Shown: piece by piece, positions 1-8,969 of the stretch
Layout: each line of letters starts with the position of its first letter
Numbering within the stretch: the first letter of the stretch is position 1
NCBI GenBank assembly: GCA_016196035.1
Contig: JACPYM010000008.1
Location: forward strand, 62,001-126,000
Source of the DNA: Acidobacteriota bacterium
Lineage (GTDB): Bacteria; Acidobacteriota; Blastocatellia; RBC074
Reading direction: 5' to 3'
DNA: 64,000 nt
Notes under the pieces: model-generated
Told to the model about the DNA's origin: nothing
Databases searched by the model: none
Seen by the model: the letters and a program-made list of their open reading frames with translations, nothing else
Made by a program: the position numbers and the translations under genes

Positions 1-78
1 AAATCATTGTGAATGGCTGGCGCTGGCTTTGCGGCTGCGCCTTTAACTTCCAAATTGACCAAATAGAGAGGACGACTT

Positions 79-1353
79 ATGAAGAAAGAACAAGACCTCG
101 TTTCACGCCGGACATTTGTCAAAGGCACCGCGGCTGTGACCGCCGCTTCAGCTTTCACGATTGTCGAAGCGAAATCGGTGCGCGGCACCACCGCCAATTC
201 GATGGTTGAAATCGGCTGGGTCGGTAATGGCGGCCAAGGCACGCGCGACGCCCAGTTGCTGGAACAGACCGGCGAAGCCAAGATTGTCGCCGTCGGCGAT
301 TATTTCAAAACCCAGGCGGACAAGGCCGCCACGCGTTTCAAAGTGGATGCCAACCGCACTCACGTCGGCATTGACGCTTACAAAGAAGTCATCGGTTCCA
401 AAGTGGACGCCGTGTTGCTGACCACGCCGCCGGGCTTCCGCCCCGAACATTTCAAAGCCGCCGTCGCCGCCAAAAAGCATGTTTATGCCGAAAAGCCGCT
501 GGCTGTGGACGTGCCCGGCTGCCACATGGTGATGGAAGCGGGCGACAAGGCGAAAATGCAAAACCTGACCGTTGTGGTCGGTTTGCAACGCCACTATTCA
601 AAAGCCTATCGCGCCGCCAAGAAGATTTTTGACGAAGGTGGAATGGGTCAGGCCGTGATGGCACATTCAGCCTGGGATCAAGGCAAAATCTGGCCCGACC
701 GGCGCGGCAAACGCGCTGACTGGAAATCGCAGATGGATTTTGAAGTCCAGCATTGGTACTTCTTCAAATGGCTTTGCGGTGACCACATCGTCGAGCAGAA
801 CATTCACAACATTGACGTGATCAACTGGTTCATGGGCGCGCCCCCTGTGCGCGCCAGTGGCATTTGCAGCCTGACCGACAAACGCGAGGGCCTCGGCGAC
901 ATCATGGATCACTTTGCGATCACGTATGAGTACGCCAACGGCGTGCTCTCGTCGAACACTTGCGTGCAAGTTGATGGCGTGGTCGGCGACGTTTCGGAAA
1001 CGATTCGCGGCACCAAAGGCACCTTCACCACCACGGCCGGTAAAGGTGGCACGGGCGGCGTGCGCATCGAAGCCCTCGCCACCCGTAAAGACCCTAATCC
1101 CGCGCCGATTTACAAATACGAAGGCGGCGACGACAAGCACTACGATCAAGAGGCCGCCACCTTTGTCGCCAGCGTGCTGGGCAAGGGCGAAGGCGAAGAC
1201 AAGTACCGCAACGACACCAAGTACGGCGTCGAAAGCACCTTCACTGCGATTCTCGGACGTGAATCGGCCTACCGCAAAGCGGCGCTGAACTGGAACGAAC
1301 TGTGGAACGAGAACAAGAAGATCGGCTTCAAACCCGAATCGAAGGCGGACTAA
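79..1353 (+). CDS. Exported Gfo/Idh/MocA-family oxidoreductase
   Basis: A 424-aa NAD(P)-dependent oxidoreductase of the Gfo/Idh/MocA type. Residues about 9-30 form a twin-arginine export signal (SRRTFVKG then an Ala-rich stretch). A Rossmann segment with VGNGGQG follows near residue 47, the family signature AEKPLAVD lies near 137-144 (its Lys is the usual active-site residue), and a His-containing helix (IHNIDVINWF) lies near 240. The start is preceded by GAGAGGA. Such Tat-exported members are common in Acidobacteria and Planctomycetes and probably act on sugars or cyclitols in the periplasm. The substrate cannot be read from the sequence. A perfect hairpin terminator follows, so it is probably transcribed alone or as the last gene of an operon. 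Confidence 0.88.
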   Translation: MKKEQDLVSRRTFVKGTAAVTAASAFTIVEAKSVRGTTANSMVEIGWVGNGGQGTRDAQLLEQTGEAKIVAVGDYFKTQADKAATRFKVDANRTHVGIDAYKEVIGSKVDAVLLTTPPGFRPEHFKAAVAAKKHVYAEKPLAVDVPGCHMVMEAGDKAKMQNLTVVVGLQRHYSKAYRAAKKIFDEGGMGQAVMAHSAWDQGKIWPDRRGKRADWKSQMDFEVQHWYFFKWLCGDHIVEQNIHNIDVINWFMGAPPVRASGICSLTDKREGLGDIMDHFAITYEYANGVLSSNTCVQVDGVVGDVSETIRGTKGTFTTTAGKGGTGGVRIEALATRKDPNPAPIYKYEGGDDKHYDQEAATFVASVLGKGEGEDKYRNDTKYGVESTFTAILGRESAYRKAALNWNELWNENKKIGFKPESKAD

Positions 1354-1373
1354 TCGCCAGCGCAGTTCTAATC

Positions 1374-1408
1374 AAAAGGCGCAAGCGGAACGTCCGCTTG
1401 CGCCTTTT
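1374..1408 (+). terminator. Rho-independent terminator after the oxidoreductase
   Basis: Perfect 16-bp inverted repeat (1374-1389 and 1393-1408) with a 3-base loop. The left arm starts AAAA and the right arm ends TTTT, so it could work on both strands. Confidence 0.8.
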
Positions 1409-1443
1409 CGTTAGTACGAACCAGAGATTAACCTTCGTTGCGT

Positions 1444-1794
1444 ATGAGCCAGAGCACACCCTTTCGGCCACTCTTACCCGAAGGTTGGTTTTATCCTGAT
1501 TTGGCGACCGCGCAGGGACTCTATGCTGAGCTTCAACAGGAGTTGCCGCGCGGCCATTTACTTTATGGACGCGCGGTCGAGACGTTTGCCTGGCGCGCAG
1601 GGGCAACTGATGACGTCTTGTTTCGCCACCTGGATGAGCCTACGCGCTTCACCGTTATTCATCTATCCTGGCGGGGCCGCACCGAAATCAACGCCCAATA
1701 TCCGCCCGTCGAGTTTGACGGCATGTTCGACGAGTTCAGCGCCACCGAAGAACGCCTTTACGGGCTCACAGTGCCAATCAGCGAAGATGAATGA
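1444..1794 (+). CDS. Conserved-looking hypothetical protein (116 aa)
   Basis: A small soluble protein of unknown function, Trp/Phe/Tyr-rich with an acidic C-terminus (PISEDE). No membrane segment, signal peptide or catalytic motif is recognisable. ATG at 1444 is chosen over a TTG two codons upstream; neither has a clear Shine-Dalgarno sequence. The gene is bracketed by terminators at 1374-1408 and 1804-1834, which supports it as a discrete transcription unit. It could belong to a family of short immunity-like or metabolic accessory proteins, but nothing in the sequence decides this. Confidence 0.6.
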   Translation: MSQSTPFRPLLPEGWFYPDLATAQGLYAELQQELPRGHLLYGRAVETFAWRAGATDDVLFRHLDEPTRFTVIHLSWRGRTEINAQYPPVEFDGMFDEFSATEERLYGLTVPISEDE

Positions 1795-1803
1795 GGCGGA
1801 GGC

Positions 1804-1834
1804 AAAGAGCATGTGGCCTTCTTGCGCTCTTTTT
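1804..1834 (+). terminator. Putative rho-independent terminator
   Basis: Inverted repeat AAAGAGC/GCTCTTT (1804-1810 and 1826-1832) with a T-run just after the stop of the upstream small gene. Confidence 0.6.
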
Positions 1835-1858
1835 GTGGCAGGCGATAATGCATAAACG

Positions 1859-3505
1859 ATGAAGATTTTTACGGCGGCACAAATGCGCGAGTTGGATCGG
1901 CTGACGGTCGAACGTTGCGGGATTCCCTATGCGACGTTGATGGAGACGGCAGGGGGTCACGTGGTCGAAGCGATTCTCAAAGAATACGGGCCAGTTGAAG
2001 GAAAGTGGGTTGCCGTCTATTGCGGAAAAGGCAATAACGGTGGGGATGGAGCGGTGATTGCTCGGCTGCTTTGGCTACGTGGTGCGGCGCATATAGAGGT
2101 GTTTCTCTTCGGCAAACTGGATGATACAAAAGACGCAGCACGCGCGAATTTTGAGGCCGTGAAATGCTCTGGCGAGAGACCTGACAAAGTAAACTTCTTC
2201 CGTAATTCAATTTCATTCACCGAGGTAAATAAAGAGACCGATGAGGCGGACTTTATGGCTCCCGGTGCCGATCTCGTGATAGATGCGTTGTTCGGCACAG
2301 GACTAACGAAACCTGCACAAGGTCTGTTGACGAGCGCCATTAGTTGCATCAACGGCTTTGCTAAGGATGTCCCGGTGATTTCAGTAGATATCCCTTCCGG
2401 CCTTTCTTCCGACCATGAATACCCAATCGGTCCGCACGTCCGCGCTGATCTCACCGTTTCCTTCACCGGCCCCAAAATCGGTAACGTCCTGGCGCCCGCT
2501 TGTGAGGCCAACGGCAAATTGGTCATCGCGCCCATTGGCACACCTGAATGGCTTTTGGATGAAGTCGGTTCGCAACTCAACCTCGTCGAAGAACAACAAA
2601 TCAAAGCTTTCCTGGACGCCTCGCGCCGTCCGGCTCACGCGCACAAAACCTCTGTCGGTGACGTACTGCTCATCGCCGGTTCGCGCGGCAAAACCGGCGC
2701 AGCGGCGCTGTCCGCCGAAACCATCCTGCGCGCCGGCGCGGGCCTCGTCACCGTTGCCACGGCGCAATCCGCCCAAGTCTTGCTTGTCACGCAATGCCAA
2801 AATGAAGTGATGACCGAGGGCTTGGACGAAAACGAAGCGGGCGCGATCACGCACGCCTCACTCGACCGCGCTTTGCAACTGGCGGCCAAGCGCACTGTAC
2901 TCGCGCTCGGCCCCGGTTTGTCGGCCAGCGACAAGAGCACGCGCCACTTCGTGCGCGAATTCGTTGAACGCCGCACTGCTCCACTGGTCATTGACGCCGA
3001 TGGTTTGAACGCGCGCGCGCCCTGGTCCGCTGAACTAAAAGGCACGGACGAGTTGCCAATCATCATCACGCCGCATCCGGGTGAGATGGCGCGGCTGACC
3101 GGCAAGACCAACGCCGAGATCAACGCCGACCGGCTGAATATCGCGCGCGCATTCGCCACGCAACATCACGTCATTACTGTGCTCAAAGGCAGCCGCTCGC
3201 TCATCGCCGCGCCCAACGGCCAGGTTTACGTCAATCCGACCGGCAATGCCGGAATGGCGACGGCGGGTTCGGGCGATGTGTTGACGGGCCTGCTTGCCGG
3301 TTTGCTTGCACAACATCCATCAATGCCGCTCGAAGCGACCATTGCCGCCGTTTACCTGCACGGGCTCGCCGGCGATCTTGCTGCGGCCAAACTCGGCCAA
3401 CGCTCGCTAATTGCTTCTGACTTGATCGCCCATTTGAGCGAAGCCATTTTGCAAGTTGGCGGTGCGGCGGAACGCGGCCAATTCAGTTCCATCACCACGC
3501 TCTAA
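1859..3505 (+). CDS. nnrD: Bifunctional NAD(P)H-hydrate epimerase / ADP-dependent dehydratase
   Basis: Repairs hydrated NAD(P)H. The N-terminal YjeF_N half epimerises the R and S hydrates; the C-terminal ribokinase-like half dehydrates the S form using ADP. At 548 aa it has the usual length for the fusion. The epimerase motif YCGKGNNGGDG lies near residues 54-64 and VDIPSGLSSD near 175. The dehydratase half has ITPHPGEMARLTG near 402 and the nucleotide-binding GNAGMATAGSGDVLTG near 461-476. No Shine-Dalgarno sequence is visible, and GATAAT lies only 11 bases upstream of the ATG, so a leaderless or near-leaderless mRNA is possible. Its TAA overlaps the ATG of tsaE by one base, a pairing seen in many bacteria. 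Confidence 0.95.
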   Translation: MKIFTAAQMRELDRLTVERCGIPYATLMETAGGHVVEAILKEYGPVEGKWVAVYCGKGNNGGDGAVIARLLWLRGAAHIEVFLFGKLDDTKDAARANFEAVKCSGERPDKVNFFRNSISFTEVNKETDEADFMAPGADLVIDALFGTGLTKPAQGLLTSAISCINGFAKDVPVISVDIPSGLSSDHEYPIGPHVRADLTVSFTGPKIGNVLAPACEANGKLVIAPIGTPEWLLDEVGSQLNLVEEQQIKAFLDASRRPAHAHKTSVGDVLLIAGSRGKTGAAALSAETILRAGAGLVTVATAQSAQVLLVTQCQNEVMTEGLDENEAGAITHASLDRALQLAAKRTVLALGPGLSASDKSTRHFVREFVERRTAPLVIDADGLNARAPWSAELKGTDELPIIITPHPGEMARLTGKTNAEINADRLNIARAFATQHHVITVLKGSRSLIAAPNGQVYVNPTGNAGMATAGSGDVLTGLLAGLLAQHPSMPLEATIAAVYLHGLAGDLAAAKLGQRSLIASDLIAHLSEAILQVGGAAERGQFSSITTL

Positions 3506-4071
3506 TGCCTGAAATTCCCACCGGACAATTCACTACGCACTCTGCCGAAGAGACCTTTGAGTTGGCGTATGGCATTGGTGAGGCGCTCGACCGTGCAACT
3601 GTTTTCCTGCTGCAAGGCGATCTGGGCGCAGGCAAGACCGTCTTTGCCAAAGGCATCGCGGCGGGCCTGGACATTGATCCGGTCGAGGTCAACAGCCCTA
3701 CGTTTACACTGGTCAATGCGCATCAAGGCCGCTTGAAGTTGCACCACCTTGATCTGTATCGCCTGGCTGGCCACGCGGCTGAGGTTTTCGAATTGGGGTT
3801 GAGTGAATTACTGGGTGAGCCGGACACCGTTGTGTTGATTGAATGGCCGGAGCGGCTAGTACTCCATCAAGCTGAAAATGAGGGATGTAGGGCGGGATTT
3901 AATCCCGCCCTACATCCCGGATGCGCTCTCAGCATCCATCACTTACAGCTTGATGGAGTACTAGGTTCATTTCCCATCCAAGATGCTTATCAAGTGCGGA
4001 TTGAGGAGGGCGGCGAGGATGTGCGGCAGATCAGTGTTCAGCCACTCAACCCAGCAACTGTTCACGAATAA
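3505..4071 (+). CDS. tsaE: tRNA N6-threonylcarbamoyladenosine biosynthesis ATPase TsaE, with an in-frame repeat insertion
   Basis: ATPase subunit of the complex that makes t6A37 in ANN-decoding tRNAs. The P-loop GDLGAGKT is at residues 38-45, SPTF at 64-67 and the family signature IEWPERL at 112-118. The usual C-terminal strand follows only after an extra 35 residues (119-153), encoded by a palindromic repeat element (3856-3964). After it the reading resumes as GSFPIQDAYQVRIEEGG, typical of the family end. The protein is 188 aa, whereas ordinary members are about 150-160. The frame stays open through the element, so a functional product is possible but unproven. It is translationally coupled to nnrD. 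Confidence 0.9.
   Translation: MPEIPTGQFTTHSAEETFELAYGIGEALDRATVFLLQGDLGAGKTVFAKGIAAGLDIDPVEVNSPTFTLVNAHQGRLKLHHLDLYRLAGHAAEVFELGLSELLGEPDTVVLIEWPERLVLHQAENEGCRAGFNPALHPGCALSIHHLQLDGVLGSFPIQDAYQVRIEEGGEDVRQISVQPLNPATVHE
3856..3964. repeat. Nested palindromic repeat inserted in tsaE (family C)
   Basis: Outer perfect 18-bp inverted repeat (3856-3873 and 3947-3964, GTACTCCATC core), inner perfect 18-bp inverted repeat (3882-3899 and 3901-3918, GGGCGGGATT core) and a third small hairpin (3919-3924/3932-3937). CTA occurs at 3856-3858 and again at 3961-3963, consistent with a net 105-bp insertion with a 2-3 base target duplication. It is REP/MITE-like and has no coding capacity of its own. Confidence 0.85.
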
Positions 4072-4097
4072 GCCGACCTTTGGTGGTCGCAAAAAAT

Positions 4098-4125
4098 TAG
4101 GCTGCGGAAGTTATTCCGCAGCCTA
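4098..4125. terminator. Hairpin after tsaE, possible terminator
   Basis: Perfect 12-bp inverted repeat (4098-4109 and 4114-4125) with a 4-base loop and an A-run on the left side. The T-run after the right arm is poor. Confidence 0.5.
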
Positions 4126-4715
4126 TTGTCAGGACGACTTGATGATGTTGCTTAACGAGCCAATGAGCATTGCCCTTACCACGTCTGCACACGGGCAAGA
4201 GCATTCGACACAGCCGTGCGGGTTGACCCGCCGGTTATGAAGACAATTGCCGTTGTGCCGAACGAATCCTTGCTTGCTTTCGGCCCAACGGTTTATGAAA
4301 GAGCAGGTATAAGAAAGAGTATGCTTCAGGCAGCGCTGCGTAACCGCGCCGCGCTCGTTTTGGCGCACGCGGACACGGCCACACGGCGCGTTATTTTCAG
4401 AGATTCGCAATTTGATCCCAGCAAAGTTGCGTTCCTTGCGAATGATGCCTCTGAGACGACTCTGTTTGGTCGTTCAATTCGTCAGTCGGGCCGCTTCAAA
4501 ATTAGAAGTCAAACCCGATCCCGTTTCGCTCCTTCTCCGGCTGCCCCCTTCGTCAGTCTAGTTAAAATCCCTTACCGAAGACTGCTGCCGGGTGCTTGGA
4601 AGCTCTTTTCGACCGTGAGTATGCGAGCGGGCTTGCCATTTGTCCAATTCATTGTTCTAATCCTGGTCATCGAATCAACTAATGACTTGGGGTTCGCTCT
4701 GTGGGGGTAGTCCAG
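4126..4715. other. About 590 bp without a convincing gene
   Basis: An open frame of 164 codons crosses this stretch on the + strand (4216-4710). Its translation has no recognisable motif, no good start site and an amino-acid make-up unlike its neighbours. The region probably carries the LysR gene promoter and decayed sequence. Confidence 0.5.
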
Positions 4716-5639
4716 ATGGAAATGACACAACTACGTACTTTTCGCTCAGTCGCCGAAACGCTCAATTTCACGCGCGCAGCAGAACGCTTGCACCTGACGC
4801 AATCCGCCGTCAGCCATCAGATCAAAGCGTTGGAAGAGGAATTGGGCGAGCCGTTATTCATCCGCGCCAAACGCGGCGTGAAGCTCTCGCAGGCCGGCAA
4901 GCTCGCGCTCGAACACGTCGAACGTATTCTGGATGAGGCCGAAGCCTTGCGCGAACGCGTCTCGGGCCGCACTAGCGAACCGCAAGGGCGTGTGCGCGTG
5001 GCGGCGGCGACGCAGGCCTTTGTTTATCTGTTCGCGCCGCTGTTTGAATCGTTCATGGATTCGCATCCGGGTGTTGATTTGGCTTTTCGCACGACGGCGA
5101 GCACAGAACAAACCGTGGCTGATATTTTGAATGGCGCGGCGGATGTGGGCTTCGCCTCCTTGGCGGTGTATTCACCAAACTTGCAGGTGACAAAAATCTT
5201 TGACGATGAACTGGTGCTGGCTGTCAGTAGCGAACATCGGCTGGCGAGAAAGCGCGCAGCAACGGTCGAAGAGATCGAACACGAGCGCTTTATTCTCTTT
5301 GAGCGTGGTGCTTCGATTCGGCGTGCGACCGATCAATTTTTCGACCAAATCGGCGTGCGGCCTGATCTGGCGTTGGAATCGAACGATACGTTCTTTATCA
5401 AACGGATGGTCGAACGTGGCGTCGGCGTGTCACTTGTTCCTTCTTGGACTGTGATGGAAGAGATCAAGGCGGGCAAGCTGGCGCAGTTACGCATCACTGG
5501 TCACCGTTTGCGGCGCTCGGTGGCAATGGTTTCATTGGGGCGCTTTCAACCCTCGCCGGCGCGCGCGTTCATTGCTTATATCTTACGCCACAAAGCTAAA
5601 TTGCAGGCGATGGCGGAGGGCGAACCGAAGAGTAAGTGA
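4716..5639 (+). CDS. LysR-family transcriptional regulator
   Basis: A 307-aa regulator with the classic N-terminal winged helix-turn-helix (TQLRTFRSVAETLNFTRAA then SAVSHQIKALEEELGEPLF, residues about 3-45) and a periplasmic-binding-like effector domain (about 90-295). ATG at 4716 is preferred because GGGGGT lies 8-13 bases upstream; another ATG lies two codons inside. The effector and target genes are unknown. No divergently transcribed partner lies upstream; the next gene downstream (5710) is co-directional and 70 bp away. Confidence 0.9.
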   Translation: MEMTQLRTFRSVAETLNFTRAAERLHLTQSAVSHQIKALEEELGEPLFIRAKRGVKLSQAGKLALEHVERILDEAEALRERVSGRTSEPQGRVRVAAATQAFVYLFAPLFESFMDSHPGVDLAFRTTASTEQTVADILNGAADVGFASLAVYSPNLQVTKIFDDELVLAVSSEHRLARKRAATVEEIEHERFILFERGASIRRATDQFFDQIGVRPDLALESNDTFFIKRMVERGVGVSLVPSWTVMEEIKAGKLAQLRITGHRLRRSVAMVSLGRFQPSPARAFIAYILRHKAKLQAMAEGEPKSK

Positions 5640-5709
5640 GATAGACGCTGGCCGCTGCGCTGGCTATCATCGGCAACCAATCCTGAAACCGAACCTGAGG
5701 AGAGCAGAC

Positions 5710-6903
5710 GTGATTCCGCACTTACGCGCCAAGTTTAATGCGAGCTTTACCGAAACAAAGTATCAGCAATTTTTGCAAACCCTTAACGAAGCGACCGGCA
5801 CCCAGATCGAATTCCGTTCGTGCGAAACGCCTGTTTTTTTGCCGCAAGACTTGCTTCACGTGATGGCGCAAAGCGCGCGCGAACTGATCGCACAATTGCG
5901 CACGCCGGAATATCACGCGGTTTCGCCCCGCGCCATTCCGGCGGAGTTTCATGCGCCGAATGAAGGCACACACCCCAGTTTTATCGTGGTGGATTTCGCG
6001 GTGACGCGCGCGGCGGATGGGCAGTTCGCACCGAAGCTGATCGAGTTACAAGGCTGCGCTTCGCTCTATGCGTTTCAGTTGGTGATGCCACACGTGTACC
6101 AGCAATTCTATGACTTGAGCGGGTTGGACTACTTGCTTGACGGAATGAGCGATGAAAACTATCTGGCGTTGTTGCGCCGCACAATTCTGAAAGACCATGC
6201 ACCTGAGCAGGTTGTGTTGCTGGAGATCGAACCCCTCGCGCAAAAAACGCTGCCCGATTTCCGGGCAACCGAAAAGTTGCTTGGCATTAAAACGGTGGAT
6301 GTCGCCCATATTCAGAAACAAGGCCAGCGGCTGTTTTACGAAGAAGACGGACGGCAAATTGAAATTCGCCGTGTTTACAACCGCGTCATCATTGACGAAT
6401 TGGTGCGCAAGGGCGTGCAAATCAACTTTGATTTCCGCGACGAACTCGACGTGGAATGGGCCGGCCATCCGAATTGGTATTTCCGCTTGAGCAAATTCTC
6501 GCTGCCGTATCTCAACCATCCGACGGTGCCACGCGCCTGGTTTCTGGATCAGTTGGATGCTTATCCGGACGATCTTGACCAGTTCGTGCTTAAGCCACTT
6601 TTCTCGTTTGCAGGCAGCGGCGTCAGAGTCAATATCGTGCGCGCCGATTTGGATGCGGTACCTCAGGCACAACGCGGCGATTTCCTGCTGCAAGAGAAAG
6701 TCGCATACGAACCAGTCATCCTCACACCCGATGAACCCAGCAAAGTCGAAGTACGCGTGATGTTCCTGTGGCCCGACGACGCGGCTGAGCCAATCGCCGT
6801 GACGACGCTGACACGGCTGAGCAAAGGCGTGATGATGGGCGTGGATTTCAACAAGAACAAAACCTGGGTTGGTTCATCCTGCGCTTTTTGGGAACGCCAC
6901 TGA
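5710..6903 (+). CDS. ATP-grasp-like protein of unknown function
   Basis: A 397-aa cytoplasmic protein. The GTG start at 5710 is chosen because GAGGAGAGC lies just upstream and the next in-frame codons begin the conserved-looking sequence. The segment DQFVLKPLFSFAGSGVRV (residues about 293-310) resembles the Lys- and Gly-rich nucleotide-binding loop of circularly permuted ATP-grasp enzymes. The C-terminal MMGVDFNKNKTWVGSSCAFWE could be the metal/ATP end of the fold. An acidic-residue-rich middle (VVDFAVTR, LIELQGCASLYAF) fits a substrate side. This assignment is an inference from fold-level resemblance; the ligase substrate is unknown. It is co-directional with the upstream LysR gene. Confidence 0.6.
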   Translation: MIPHLRAKFNASFTETKYQQFLQTLNEATGTQIEFRSCETPVFLPQDLLHVMAQSARELIAQLRTPEYHAVSPRAIPAEFHAPNEGTHPSFIVVDFAVTRAADGQFAPKLIELQGCASLYAFQLVMPHVYQQFYDLSGLDYLLDGMSDENYLALLRRTILKDHAPEQVVLLEIEPLAQKTLPDFRATEKLLGIKTVDVAHIQKQGQRLFYEEDGRQIEIRRVYNRVIIDELVRKGVQINFDFRDELDVEWAGHPNWYFRLSKFSLPYLNHPTVPRAWFLDQLDAYPDDLDQFVLKPLFSFAGSGVRVNIVRADLDAVPQAQRGDFLLQEKVAYEPVILTPDEPSKVEVRVMFLWPDDAAEPIAVTTLTRLSKGVMMGVDFNKNKTWVGSSCAFWERH

Positions 6904-6930
6904 GCATTAGAATTCACACGAAAGAATCCA

Positions 6931-7008
6931 CCACAAAGCAACAAAGAAAACGAAGAACGGCTGACAACCAATGGCATAGGGACAAAGCGCCGCTTCGTTG
7001 TTTCGTGG
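6931..7008. repeat. Imperfect inverted repeat between genes
   Basis: CCACAAAGCAACAAAG (6931-6946) is matched in inverse by 6993-7008 with three mismatches. It resembles the low-complexity intergenic repeats common in Acidobacteria; no function is evident. Confidence 0.45.
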
Positions 7009-7071
7009 TTTCATTTTCTTCAAGACATCCGTTTGACGTGCCTCAGCGATGCTCGGCATACTTCCCGCGTG

Positions 7072-7491
7072 ATGCGAGTAATGGCCTTGGATTTCGGCGC
7101 CAAAGCGATTGGCGTGGCGCTCTCGGACGAATTGCAATTGACGGCGCGCCCGTTGACGACGCTACGGCGCGACAAATTGAAATTCGCCGAAGTGCTTGAG
7201 CGGCTGGCGGCGCTGGTAACCGATCACGAAATCGGCACGCTCGTCATTGGCTTGCCGTTGAATATGGATGGCACGCGCGGCCCCGCGACCTCGCGCGTCG
7301 AAAGCTTTATCGCCGAACTCAAGCGGCACGTCACGATTCCCATTCAAATGATTGATGAACGGCTAACTTCGCACGAAGCCGATCAGAGGTTGCGCGCGCA
7401 GGGCGCAAAGCAGCGCGAACGCCGCGCCAAATCGGATGAATATGCGGCAACGTTGATCTTGCAGGACTATCTGGCCTCGCAAGCACTTTAA
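7072..7491 (+). CDS. ruvX: Putative Holliday junction resolvase / pre-16S rRNA nuclease (YqgF family)
   Basis: A 139-aa RNase H-fold nuclease of the RuvX/YqgF family. MALDFGAKAIGVALSD at the N-terminus carries the first catalytic Asp and the family glycine pattern; LVIGLPLNMDGTRGP lies near residue 57 and IDERLTS near 93. ATG at 7072 places the catalytic strand at the very start, as in relatives. In E. coli the homologue matures 16S rRNA; a resolvase role is older family lore. It lies 20 bp upstream of mltG, a frequent pairing. Confidence 0.9.
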   Translation: MRVMALDFGAKAIGVALSDELQLTARPLTTLRRDKLKFAEVLERLAALVTDHEIGTLVIGLPLNMDGTRGPATSRVESFIAELKRHVTIPIQMIDERLTSHEADQRLRAQGAKQRERRAKSDEYAATLILQDYLASQAL

Positions 7492-7511
7492 CTCGGAAAG
7501 ACTCTGTACGA

Positions 7512-8687
7512 ATGACAGCATCTGAAACTCCCCCCACTCCCGAACCGGAAAAACCGGCGGCAACGGCTTCGACGTCTCCTGTGACGCCGCGCGCGCCGGT
7601 TGAACAGCCTGCAAAATCATTCGCGCTCCTGAAAAAGATTTTGCTCGTGTTTTTGGGTTTGACTGTCTTGGGCGTGAGCGCGCTCTTCGCCGGGCAAGCC
7701 TGGCTGAAAGGCGCGGTTAAACAACCGCACGCGCACAACGCCGCCAAAAAGATCATCACCTTCAAACCCGGCACCGGCAGTTCTGAAATCATCGCCACCT
7801 TACAACGCGAAGGCGTCTTGGCGAGCGCCCTGCCCACCAAGCTCTGGCTGCGGTTTTTCGCGGGCAATCAGAAATTCAAAGCGGGCGATTACGAATTCGC
7901 CTCGCCCATCGCGCCGCTCGAAGTCATCAACAAGCTGGTCAAAGGCGAAGTCGCCACGCATTCCTTCACCATTCCCGAAGGCTACAACCAATGGGACATC
8001 GCGCGGATTCTGGGTTCGCTGCAAGGCTTGAAACAGCCACCACTCGCCAATCCCGATGAGGCGCAGGCGTTGCTGAAAAATATTTCTCTGATTGCCGACC
8101 TAGACCCGGCGGCCCAGGATTTAGAAGGCTATCTGTTCCCCGACACCTACGAATTCACGACCACGACGACGCGTGAACAGTTGGTCGAGGCAATGGTCAA
8201 ACGCTTCCGCAAAGTTTACACGCCGGAATTGCAGCAACGCGCGGCGGCCTTGGGCTGGAACGCGCGGCGCGCCGTCACCTTCGCCTCGTTGATTGAGAAA
8301 GAAGCCAAAGTGGATGCCGAGCGCGAGTTGATTTCGTCGGTCTATCACAACCGGTTGCGGCTGGGCGAACGGCTGGCCTGCGACCCGACGGTGATTTATG
8401 CCGCGCTGCTCGCAGGCAAGTATCGCGGCAAGATTTACCGCAGCGACCTGGATCGCCCGTCGCCGTATAACACCTATATGTTCCCCGGCATGCCGCCCGG
8501 CCCGATTGCCTCGCCGGGCAAACGGTCGCTGCAAGCGGCGCTCAATCCGGTGCAAAGCGACTATCTGTACTTCGTCGTAGATGTAACGAAGAACGATGGT
8601 TCGCACAAGTTTTCCGTTTCATCAGCAGATCACGACCGGGCTGTGCAGTTGTTGCGGCAACAAGAGCGGGAGACACAGCCACACTAG
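7512..8687 (+). CDS. mltG: Endolytic murein transglycosylase
   Basis: Cuts nascent peptidoglycan strands at the inner membrane. The 391-aa protein has a Pro/Thr-rich cytoplasmic tail, one membrane anchor (about residues 43-62, ILLVFLGLTVLGVSALFAG), a LysM-like segment and the catalytic YceG domain. The catalytic Glu lies in LIEKEAKVDAERELISSVYHNRL near residues 258-282, followed by LACDPTVIYA and PYNTYMFPGMPPGPI, all family hallmarks. It is the second gene of the ruvX-mltG pair. Confidence 0.94.
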   Translation: MTASETPPTPEPEKPAATASTSPVTPRAPVEQPAKSFALLKKILLVFLGLTVLGVSALFAGQAWLKGAVKQPHAHNAAKKIITFKPGTGSSEIIATLQREGVLASALPTKLWLRFFAGNQKFKAGDYEFASPIAPLEVINKLVKGEVATHSFTIPEGYNQWDIARILGSLQGLKQPPLANPDEAQALLKNISLIADLDPAAQDLEGYLFPDTYEFTTTTTREQLVEAMVKRFRKVYTPELQQRAAALGWNARRAVTFASLIEKEAKVDAERELISSVYHNRLRLGERLACDPTVIYAALLAGKYRGKIYRSDLDRPSPYNTYMFPGMPPGPIASPGKRSLQAALNPVQSDYLYFVVDVTKNDGSHKFSVSSADHDRAVQLLRQQERETQPH

Positions 8688-8723
8688 GTCAATTTGCAAT
8701 TGAGTTTACGGTCGCATCGCGCT

Positions 8724-8819
8724 GGGACGGTACCGCGCGCGTGAGCAAGCGGTGTGTCAGGCTTATACCATTGGCTGAACTGCCCACGGCCCGCTTGCTC
8801 ACGCGCGCGGTACCGTCCC
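8724..8819. repeat. Palindromic repeat, family A copy 1
   Basis: Perfect 29-bp inverted repeat (8724-8752 and 8791-8819) around a 38-bp loop. The arm holds GTACCGCGCGCGTGAG. The same arm with compensated changes recurs at 25586-25681. Confidence 0.85.
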
Positions 8820-8969
8820 GCTCAATGCAAGCGTGTGCCAGGTGGCCGTTCAAACGAACGCGAAGAGGACGGTCAAAAACTGCACCCGTCCGCCTCGTTT
8901 TCTGCGTTATTTTGAGGTGAACCCCTTTGCCTGAGTTTCAACCGCACACGCATTTTTGGAGAAGGAATC

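Noticed and set aside
4216-4710. 164-codon open frame upstream of the LysR gene
   Set aside because: No ribosome site, no motif, and it overlaps the LysR start; treated as non-coding.
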